A stretch of DNA of 64,000 nt from Arthrobacter sulfonylureivorans. Its GTDB lineage: Bacteria > Actinomycetota > Actinomycetes > Actinomycetales > Micrococcaceae. The notes beneath the pieces were generated by a model. The model was not told where the DNA came from. It did not search any database and was given only the letters and a program-made list of their open reading frames with translations. Below are positions 14,122-21,237 of this stretch, piece by piece (the first letter of the stretch is position 1; every line of letters begins with the position of its first letter). The stretch spans positions 1 to 64,000 of the forward strand of contig RJAE01000002.1 of the NCBI GenBank assembly GCA_004000035.1. Reading direction: 5' to 3'. Both the position numbers and the translations under genes were made by a program.

Positions 14122-15087
14122 ATGGCCAAGGCAATCGTAGCTGCCGCTCCCGGCGGCCCGGAGGTTCTGCAACTGCAGGACGTCGAGGTTCCGCAACCGG
14201 GCCCGGGCCAGCTGCTGGTGAAGGTGGCCGCAGCCGGCGTGAACTTCATTGACACCTACGAGCGCAGCGGCGTCTACGACGTCGGCTTCCCCTACACTCC
14301 CGGCGCCGAGGCCGCGGGCACGGTGGAAGCTGTCGGCGACGGCGTCGAGGAGTTCACGGCCGGAGACCGCGTGGCCTTCGCCGAAGGCGCGCGTACCTAT
14401 GCCGAGTACACCGTGGTATCCGCCGAGGCCGCCCTTCCGGTGCCCGAGGCGGTGGACAACGACGTCGCTGCCGCCATCCCGCTGCAGGGCATGACCGCGC
14501 ACTACCTCGTCAACTCCAGCTTCAAGGTCCAGCCGGGTCAGACGGTGCTCACCCACGCCGGTGCCGGCGGTGTGGGCCTGATCCTGACGCAATTACTCAA
14601 GGCCAAGGGCGCCCGGGTGATCACCACGGTATCCACCGACGAAAAGGAGGAGTTGGCCCGCAGCGCCGGCGCGGATGAAGTTCTGCGCTACGACGGATTC
14701 GAACGGCAGGTGCGCGAACTGACCGGCGGCACCGGCGTGGACGTGGTCTACGACGGCGTCGGCAAGAACACCTTCGACGGATCGCTGGCCAGCCTGCGCA
14801 CCCGCGGCATGCTGGTGCTCTTCGGCGGCGCGTCCGGTCAGGTGCCGCCGTTCGATCTGCAGCGGCTCAACCAAGGCGGGTCGCTCTTCGTCACCCGCCC
14901 CAAGCTGAAGGACCACCTGCTCTCCCCGCAGGAACGGCGCTGGCGCTCCAGCGAATTGTTCGACGCCGTAGTGTCCGGCCAGCTGAACCCCCGGGTGGGC
15001 CGCAAATACCCCTTGGCCGAGGCCGCGCAGGCACACGAAGACTTGCAGGCCCGCCGCACCACCGGCAAGCTGCTGTTGGTTCCGTAA
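14122..15087 (+). CDS. NADPH:quinone oxidoreductase, zeta-crystallin-like
   Basis: Medium-chain dehydrogenase/reductase without the zinc ligands, most like bacterial Qor, which reduces quinones with NADPH. It has 321 residues. The N-terminal GroES-like half has GVNFIDTYERSGVYD. The Rossmann half has the AGAGGVGLILTQL nucleotide loop near residue 155 and GATE-like ARSAGADEVLRYD. Start ATG at 14122 has GGAG 8 bases upstream; a longer frame to 13993 lacks a ribosome site. A TACGAT -10-like element at 14041-14046 may be its promoter. It is divergent from the arginine operon. Confidence 0.9.
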   Translation: MAKAIVAAAPGGPEVLQLQDVEVPQPGPGQLLVKVAAAGVNFIDTYERSGVYDVGFPYTPGAEAAGTVEAVGDGVEEFTAGDRVAFAEGARTYAEYTVVSAEAALPVPEAVDNDVAAAIPLQGMTAHYLVNSSFKVQPGQTVLTHAGAGGVGLILTQLLKAKGARVITTVSTDEKEELARSAGADEVLRYDGFERQVRELTGGTGVDVVYDGVGKNTFDGSLASLRTRGMLVLFGGASGQVPPFDLQRLNQGGSLFVTRPKLKDHLLSPQERRWRSSELFDAVVSGQLNPRVGRKYPLAEAAQAHEDLQARRTTGKLLLVP

Positions 15088-15220
15088 GGACGCGGGAGCC
15101 GCCGCCGGGCTGTCTGCCGCACTGGGCCGACGGGCCGACAAACCGTGATGTTGCCCGCATCCGGGGCTTGGGGCGTGAAAAATTCATCCAGCGTTCACCT
15201 TCGGCGAGGAAGATCGGCCG

Positions 15221-18200
15221 GTGATGGTTTACCAGCCCCAGCTATCTGGCGCAGCACTGACGCCCGATCCCCGCACCCTGATCGATGTGTTGCGCGCCAG
15301 CGCCGAAGCACATGCCGACGCGCCAGCGCTCGACGACGGGAGACAGTCCTTAAGCTACGCGCAGCTGCGGACCGCGGTGGAGGCCAAGGCCGACGAGCTG
15401 CGGGCGGCCGGCTTGGGCGCCGGGCACAAGGTTGGGATCAGGATCTCCTCCGGCACCACAGAGCTCTACGTCGGCATCCTCGCTGTCCTCGCCATCGGCG
15501 CCGCCTACGTTCCGGTGGATGCCGATGATCCCCAAGAGCGTGCGGATCTCGTCTTCGGCGAGGCCAAGGTCGCCGGCATCCTGAGCGACGGCGACGTGAG
15601 CACCGCCCCGGGCCTCATTGCACCCTTTCCGGCGCCCCGCGCTGCCACCCTCGACGACGACGCCTGGGTGATCTTCACGTCGGGTTCCACCGGGACCCCC
15701 AAGGGAGTGGCAGTAACCCACCGGTCCGCCGCGGCTTTTGTCGACGCCGAGGCCCGGTTGTTCCTTCAGCAGGAGCCCCTGGGGCCACAAGACCGGGTCC
15801 TGGCCGGGCTGTCGGTGGCCTTCGATGCATCGTGCGAAGAGATGTGGCTGGCCTGGCGGCACGGCGCCTGCCTGGTTCCGGCCCCGCGGGCTTTGGTACG
15901 CAGCGGCATGGACTTGGGCCCCTGGTTGCTGAGCCGCAACATCACCGTTGTATCCACTGTCCCGACGCTGGCCGCGCTGTGGCCGGCCGAAGCGCTGGAG
16001 AATGTGCGGCTGCTGATCTTCGGCGGCGAGGCGTGCCCGCCCGAACTGGCACAGCGGTTGGCGGTTCCGGACCGGGAAGTGTGGAACACCTACGGTCCGA
16101 CCGAAGCCACGGTGGTGGCCTGTGCCGCCCCGCTGACGGGCAGCGGGCTGGTGCAAATCGGCCTGCCGCTGGACGGCTGGGACCTCGCCGTGGTCGACGG
16201 CGAGGGCACTCCCGTGCCGCCGGGCGGAACCGGCGAACTCATCATTGGCGGCGTCGGTCTGGCCCGCTACCTGGATCCGTCCAAGGACGCGGAGAAATAC
16301 GCTCCGATGCCGAGTTTGGGCTGGCAGCGGGCCTACCGCAGCGGGGACCTGGTGACGTACGAGCCCGATGGCCTGCTCTTCGTGGGCCGGGCGGATGAAC
16401 AGGTCAAGCTGGGTGGACGCCGGATCGAACTCGGCGAAGTCGACGCCGCGCTGCAGGCGCTGCCCGGTGTCGCGGGCGGCGCCGCCGCCGTGAAGACCAC
16501 GGCCGCCGGCAACCAACTCCTGGTCGGCTACTTGGCTGCCGAGCCGGACTACGATCTCGTGGCCGCCCGCCTCCAGTTGGCGGACACGCTTCCAGCACCG
16601 TTGATCCCCCTGCTCACCGTGGTGGACACGCTGCCGACCAAGACCAGCGGCAAGGTGGACCGCAATGCGTTGCCGTGGCCGCTCACCGGCGCCACGGACG
16701 GCAGCGACGCCGGGACGCTCCATCTTGAGCCGGATGCCGAATGGATTGCCGAACAGTGGACGGCTGTGCTGGGTACTCCGGTGGCAAGTCTCGATGCCGA
16801 TTTCTTCGCCCTCGGCGGCGGATCCTTGGCCGCCGCGCAGCTCGTTTCCCGCCTGCGGATCCGGTATCCGACGATTGCGGTGGCGGAAATCTACGCCCAC
16901 CCGCGGTTCGGCGCCCTGATCGAGGCTGCGCGAAGCTCCATTCCCGATGGCGTACCGGCGCGGCCTCAAGAGCGCACGGTGCGACGGACCCGGCGCAGGT
17001 CCCAGATTTTTCAGACGTTGATGGGCGTTCCGCTGATGGTCCTGGCCGGCATGCGCTGGCTGACCTACCTGATGACCCTGAACAACGTGCTGTCCATCCT
17101 CGGCATTCTCACCGCAGCCCCGACGGTGTCGTGGTGGTGGGTTGCGGCCAGCTGGGCGGTGTTTGTCTCCCCGCCGGGGCGGATGGCTATCGCGGTGCTG
17201 GCAGCCAGGCTGCTGCTTAGGCGGGTTGGACCGGGCAGCTATCCGCGGTCCGGCCGGGTGCATCTGCGGCTGTGGCTGGCGGAACAAATCGCCGACACCG
17301 CTTCGGCCGTTTCGTTGGCCAGCGCGCCTCTGGTCCCGTACTACGCCCGGGCCCTCGGCGCCCGGATCGCCCCGGACGCCACCCTGCACTCCGTGCCACC
17401 GGTGACCGGCTGGCTCACGGTGGGCGCCGGTGCTTCCGTTGAACCGGAAGTGGATCTCTCCGGCTGGTGGCTCGACGGCGACCAACTCCACCTCGGAGCG
17501 GTGCACATCGGCGCCGGGGCGGTCGTCGCCGCGCGCAGCACGTTGATGCCCGGCGCCAGGATCGGCGACGGCGCCACAGTGGCCCCCGGCTCCGCCGTCA
17601 CGGGACGGGTCAAGGCCGTCACCAACGTTTCCGGATCGCCGGCCGTGCGCACCGGCCGGGCCAAGCAGCTGTGGCCCGATCCGCCGGCCAGATCCGCGCC
17701 GCTATGGGGCCTCTGGACCATGCTGGCTTCCGCCGTGATAGCCCTGATTCCGTTTGCGGGGGCGGCCGCCGGCATCGCCGTCGTGCTGCCGCTGCTCTCC
17801 GGCCGGACCAGCGTGGCCGATGCCTTCCTGCCCCTGCTGGCCGCTGTGCCGGGCGCCGCGCTGGTGTGGTTCCTGACCAATCTGCTGTTGATCGCGGGGA
17901 CGGTACGGGTGCTTTCCCTCGGCATTACCGAGGGGCACCACCGGGTGCGCAGCTTCGTGGGCTGGCGTGTCTGGGCGGTTGAACGCACCCTTGATATGGC
18001 CCGCGATATCCTCTTCCCCATCTACGCCAGCTTGTTCACCCCGGTCTGGCTGCGCCTGCTCGGCGCCAAGGTGGGACGCAATGTGGAGGCCTCCACGGTG
18101 CTGCTCTTACCGAAAATGACCACCATCGGAGAAGGTGCCTTCCTGGCCGATGACACGATGGTCGCCTCCTATGAACTCGGTGGAGGGTGGATGAAGATCG

Positions 18201-19093
18201 CCCCGGCCAAGCTGGGCAAGCGCTCCTTCCTGGGCAATTCGGGCATGACTGCGCCGGGACGGAAGGTCCCGAAGAACGCCCTGGTGGCGGTACTGTCCGC
18301 CACACCCGCCAAGGCCAAGGCCGGCTCCTCGTGGCTCGGCAGCCCGCCGGTTCGCCTGCGCCGCACCGCCGTGGAAGCCGACCTGAGCCGGACCTTTGCG
18401 CCCCCGCTGCGGCTTAAGCTGGCGCGGTGTTTGTGGGAGTTGTGCCGGTTCGTGCCGGTCGCCGTGACGGGCGCACTGGCGCTGTGTGTGCTGGCCGCGT
18501 TCGACTTCCTGGCCGCTTCCATCGGCTATCTACCCACGGCGCTGCTCGGCGGCGTGGTGATGATGGCGGCGGGCGCCGCGGCCGCCGGCAGTTCCGTGTT
18601 GGCGAAATGGCTGCTGGTGGGGCGGATCCGGGCGGGCGAACATCCGCTGTGGAGCTCGTTTATCTGGCGTAACGAAGTCGTCGACACCTTCGTGGAGATG
18701 GTCAGCGCCCCGTGGTTCGGACGGGCTGCCTCCGGAACGCCTGCCCTGGTGTGGTGGCTGCGCGGCCTCGGTGCCACCATCGGCCACGGCGTCTGGTGCG
18801 AAAGCTACTGGTTGCCCGAAGCGGACCTGGTCACCCTCGGCGACGGTTCCACGGTCAACCGCGGCTGCGTCGTCCAGACCCACCTGTTCCACGACCGCAT
18901 CATGAACATTGATACCGTGAAGCTGGCGGCAGGTTCCACTATGGGTCCGCACGGAGTCATCCTTCCGGCCGCCTCCCTTGCCGAGGGAGCCACCGTGGGC
19001 CCGGCATCGCTGGTCATGCGCGGGGAAACCGTTCCCGCAGCCAGCTACTGGATGGGCAACCCCGTACGACCCTGGACTGTTGACGCCTCATGA
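15221..19093 (+). CDS. Pls/PosA-type membrane non-ribosomal peptide synthetase (poly-epsilon-lysine synthetase-like)
   Basis: A 1290-residue single-module NRPS of unusual architecture. Residues 15-500 are an adenylation domain: A3 FTSGSTGTPKG at 152-162, A4 FDASCEEMW at 201, A5 TYGPTEAT around 290-297, A10-like KTSGKVDR. Residues 515-580 are a carrier domain with LGGGSLAAAQL and the phosphopantetheine serine at 535. After 600 there are three hydrophobic pairs (about 600-680, 830-910, 1085-1150), each followed by a hexapeptide/beta-helix-like soluble domain (about 705-810, 945-1040, 1180-1285). This is the Pls layout of A-T-TM2-C1-TM2-C2-TM2-C3; there is no ordinary condensation or thioesterase domain. 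My hand-aligned specificity code reads D-A-E-S-I-G-T-V-V-K, which looks lysine-like. The start may be GTG 15221 or ATG 15224. The product is not proven. Confidence 0.88.
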   Translation: MMVYQPQLSGAALTPDPRTLIDVLRASAEAHADAPALDDGRQSLSYAQLRTAVEAKADELRAAGLGAGHKVGIRISSGTTELYVGILAVLAIGAAYVPVDADDPQERADLVFGEAKVAGILSDGDVSTAPGLIAPFPAPRAATLDDDAWVIFTSGSTGTPKGVAVTHRSAAAFVDAEARLFLQQEPLGPQDRVLAGLSVAFDASCEEMWLAWRHGACLVPAPRALVRSGMDLGPWLLSRNITVVSTVPTLAALWPAEALENVRLLIFGGEACPPELAQRLAVPDREVWNTYGPTEATVVACAAPLTGSGLVQIGLPLDGWDLAVVDGEGTPVPPGGTGELIIGGVGLARYLDPSKDAEKYAPMPSLGWQRAYRSGDLVTYEPDGLLFVGRADEQVKLGGRRIELGEVDAALQALPGVAGGAAAVKTTAAGNQLLVGYLAAEPDYDLVAARLQLADTLPAPLIPLLTVVDTLPTKTSGKVDRNALPWPLTGATDGSDAGTLHLEPDAEWIAEQWTAVLGTPVASLDADFFALGGGSLAAAQLVSRLRIRYPTIAVAEIYAHPRFGALIEAARSSIPDGVPARPQERTVRRTRRRSQIFQTLMGVPLMVLAGMRWLTYLMTLNNVLSILGILTAAPTVSWWWVAASWAVFVSPPGRMAIAVLAARLLLRRVGPGSYPRSGRVHLRLWLAEQIADTASAVSLASAPLVPYYARALGARIAPDATLHSVPPVTGWLTVGAGASVEPEVDLSGWWLDGDQLHLGAVHIGAGAVVAARSTLMPGARIGDGATVAPGSAVTGRVKAVTNVSGSPAVRTGRAKQLWPDPPARSAPLWGLWTMLASAVIALIPFAGAAAGIAVVLPLLSGRTSVADAFLPLLAAVPGAALVWFLTNLLLIAGTVRVLSLGITEGHHRVRSFVGWRVWAVERTLDMARDILFPIYASLFTPVWLRLLGAKVGRNVEASTVLLLPKMTTIGEGAFLADDTMVASYELGGGWMKIAPAKLGKRSFLGNSGMTAPGRKVPKNALVAVLSATPAKAKAGSSWLGSPPVRLRRTAVEADLSRTFAPPLRLKLARCLWELCRFVPVAVTGALALCVLAAFDFLAASIGYLPTALLGGVVMMAAGAAAAGSSVLAKWLLVGRIRAGEHPLWSSFIWRNEVVDTFVEMVSAPWFGRAASGTPALVWWLRGLGATIGHGVWCESYWLPEADLVTLGDGSTVNRGCVVQTHLFHDRIMNIDTVKLAAGSTMGPHGVILPAASLAEGATVGPASLVMRGETVPAASYWMGNPVRPWTVDAS

Positions 19094-20478
19094 CTCCTTC
19101 TGCGCAAAACACACAAACGACAGCGCCGGGCCGGATCCCCGCCGTACCGGATGCCTACACGCCGGGCAGCGGCAGCGCCGCGTTCGCGGTGGACCACTAC
19201 GACCTCGAGCTTGAGTGCAGGTTGGCGGCCAACAGGCTCTCCGGTCGTGCCGTGCTGACGGGTCGGACCCTGACATCCACCGCCCGGCTGGAGCTGGATC
19301 TGGTGGGCCTGCAGGCTGCCAAGGTCAGTGTCAACGGGCAACGTCCGGCCAAGTGCACGCAGCGGAACGGCAAGCTGCTCCTCGACCTGAACCAGGAGCT
19401 GCCCGCCAGTGCGACCTTGAGCATCGACATCCGTTACGCCGGAACGCCGCGGCCTCGCCGATCCGCATGGGGCGAGGTGGGCTGGGAAGAACTGACCGAC
19501 GGCGTCATGGTTGCCGGGCAGCCGAACGGGGCGCCGACGTGGTTCCCCTGCAACGACCATCCCAGCCAAAAATCCAGCTACCGGATCAGCTTCACCACCG
19601 ATGCCGGCTACCGTGCCGTTGCCAACGGCGAGCTGGTGTCTCATACGAAGAAGGCCAGCCGGGAAACGTGGGAGTACGTGATGGCCCGCCCGATGGCAAC
19701 CTATCTGGCGACCATCCAGGTGGGACGCTATGCCCTGCACGACTTGGTGGGCCCGGCGGCCGGGCAGGGATCCCACAGCGGTGCCAGCGTCCCGCAGTTT
19801 GCCGCCGTCCCCTTCACGTTGCGGGATGCGGCGGCAGCAGCCCTGGCCGACCAGCAACACATGATGGAAGTATTCGTCCACCGTTTTGGCCCGTACCCGT
19901 TTGACCGGTACACCGTGGTGGTGGCCGACGACGAGCTTGAGATACCACTCGAGGCGCAATCGCTGTCCATTATCGGACGCAACCATCTGGACACGGGGTG
20001 GGAGTCGCAGCGGCTGATAGCGCACGAGCTCTCGCACCAGTGGTTCGGGAACTCGCTGACCGCGGCCCGCTGGCAGGATATTTGGCTGCACGAGGGCTTC
20101 GCCTGCTACGCGGAGTGGATCTGGTCCGAGGACTCCGGATTGGCCACTGCCGGTGAACGGGCCCAGGCTGCCTGGGGCAGGCTCTCGGGACTTCCGAAGG
20201 ACATCCGCGTGGGTGACCCGGGGCCGGAGCAGATGTTCGACGACCGCGTGTACAAGCGCGGGGCACTGGCCTTGCATGCCCTTCGCCTGGCCGTGGGCGA
20301 CGACACGTTCTTCCGGCTGCTGCGCCGCTGGTGCACCGCGAACGCGCATGGTTCGGTGGACACCACGGCGTTTCTCACTCTGGCCGATGCGGAATGGGGC
20401 AGCGGCGGACAGCCGGCAGAGAAATTGCTGGCGCCCTGGCTGTTCAGCCTCGGACTACCACGATTTCCCGGTAGGTGA
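19090..20478 (+). CDS. M1-family zinc aminopeptidase coupled to the Pls-like synthetase
   Basis: A 462-residue metallopeptidase. The zinc site is HELSH at 312-316, with the third ligand in WLHEGF (Glu335), 19 residues after the second histidine as in M1 enzymes. The GAMEN-like substrate loop is replaced by ELEIPLEAQS, as is common in short actinobacterial M1 proteins. The N-terminal beta-sandwich (VDHYDLELECRL) is present, but the large C-terminal helical domain of PepN is absent. No signal peptide is seen, so it should be cytosolic. ATG overlaps the synthetase TGA (ATGA), so the two are translated together. It may trim or degrade the synthetase product; this is inference. Confidence 0.88.
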   Translation: MTPSAQNTQTTAPGRIPAVPDAYTPGSGSAAFAVDHYDLELECRLAANRLSGRAVLTGRTLTSTARLELDLVGLQAAKVSVNGQRPAKCTQRNGKLLLDLNQELPASATLSIDIRYAGTPRPRRSAWGEVGWEELTDGVMVAGQPNGAPTWFPCNDHPSQKSSYRISFTTDAGYRAVANGELVSHTKKASRETWEYVMARPMATYLATIQVGRYALHDLVGPAAGQGSHSGASVPQFAAVPFTLRDAAAAALADQQHMMEVFVHRFGPYPFDRYTVVVADDELEIPLEAQSLSIIGRNHLDTGWESQRLIAHELSHQWFGNSLTAARWQDIWLHEGFACYAEWIWSEDSGLATAGERAQAAWGRLSGLPKDIRVGDPGPEQMFDDRVYKRGALALHALRLAVGDDTFFRLLRRWCTANAHGSVDTTAFLTLADAEWGSGGQPAEKLLAPWLFSLGLPRFPGR

Positions 20479-21154
20479 TTTTCGGGTCGGCGGATCCGCC
20501 GACGGCCAGTGCCGCGGCGAGACCCGGCGGCACGGCCGCACCGGCGTCCGTCAAGGCCAGGTCCAGCAGTTGCAAGCCCGGACGGTCCCCTGCTTCGCCG
20601 GGCCAGCTGGAGAGCCGCGGTTCGCCGTCGGCACCGGCGACGCCGATCGTGTCCGGCGACAGCCGCAGCCCGTGGCCGGTGGACTTCAGCACCGCCTCTT
20701 TCCTGGTCCATAGCTGCGCCCGCAGCCGGCGCGGATCGACCGCCTGCTCCACCAGCGGCCGCTCGGAGGCGGTGAGCATGACGGCGTCGATATTGTCCTC
20801 GGGCCGGAAAGCGTCATCCGCTGCATCCTCGATGTCGACCCCGAGCAGCACGGGGCGGAAGGACAGCGCGGCCAGCAGCCAGCGCCCGGACCGTGCGTAG
20901 CTCAGGCGGGCGGCCGCCGGAGCACCGTCCAGCAGCAGCTGCGGCTGGCCGTGCCGGCCATCGTTCCCGCGCTGGCAGTTGCGGCAGTCAAACGAGAGCC
21001 GCATCCGGTCGGCGTCAACATTCAGTTCCTGCGCCGCCAGCAGCCGGACGGCTTCGCGGGTGCGCGTGCGGATGCTGGGACGCCGGTCCGGCCCGCCGTC
21101 AGCCGCGAACCCGTCCTGCAGTTGCACCAACTGCAGTATCACCTGGGCCTTCAT
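20444..21154 (-). CDS. Sfp-type 4'-phosphopantetheinyl transferase
   Basis: Transfers phosphopantetheine from CoA to carrier-protein serines. It has 236 residues from ATG 21154, which has an AAGGAA site at good spacing; a frame open to 21193 runs into the hairpin. Key motifs are GVDIED (metal-binding Asp and Glu) near residue 115 and WTRKEAVLK near 155, both diagnostic of Sfp/AcpT proteins. Its 3' end overlaps the 3' end of the aminopeptidase by 35 bases, tail to tail. The only carrier domain in this window is the one in the Pls-like synthetase, so that is its most likely client. Confidence 0.88.
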   Translation of the reverse strand: MKAQVILQLVQLQDGFAADGGPDRRPSIRTRTREAVRLLAAQELNVDADRMRLSFDCRNCQRGNDGRHGQPQLLLDGAPAAARLSYARSGRWLLAALSFRPVLLGVDIEDAADDAFRPEDNIDAVMLTASERPLVEQAVDPRRLRAQLWTRKEAVLKSTGHGLRLSPDTIGVAGADGEPRLSSWPGEAGDRPGLQLLDLALTDAGAAVPPGLAAALAVGGSADPKITYREIVVVRG

Positions 21155-21176
21155 GCGTTCCTTTTCCCTTTCCCCC

Positions 21177-21218
21177 ACGACGGCGGGGCCCACCTGGGTC
21201 GGTGGGCCCCGCCGTCGT
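21177..21218 (-). terminator. Strong hairpin after pheT
   Basis: A perfect 18-base-pair stem (21177-21194 with 21201-21218) with a 6-base loop lies 19 bases past the pheT stop. It separates pheS-pheT from the PPTase gene, whose ATG is only 22 bases further on. No T-run follows on the minus strand. It should limit read-through from pheST into the PPTase. Confidence 0.75.
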
Positions 21219-21237
21219 TATTCACTTCAGTAGCCGG

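Noticed and set aside
15350-17506. A 718-codon open frame on the minus strand
   Set aside because: It is antisense to the adenylation and carrier domains of the NRPS-like gene, and its translation is rich in Arg, Gly and Gln without any family signature.
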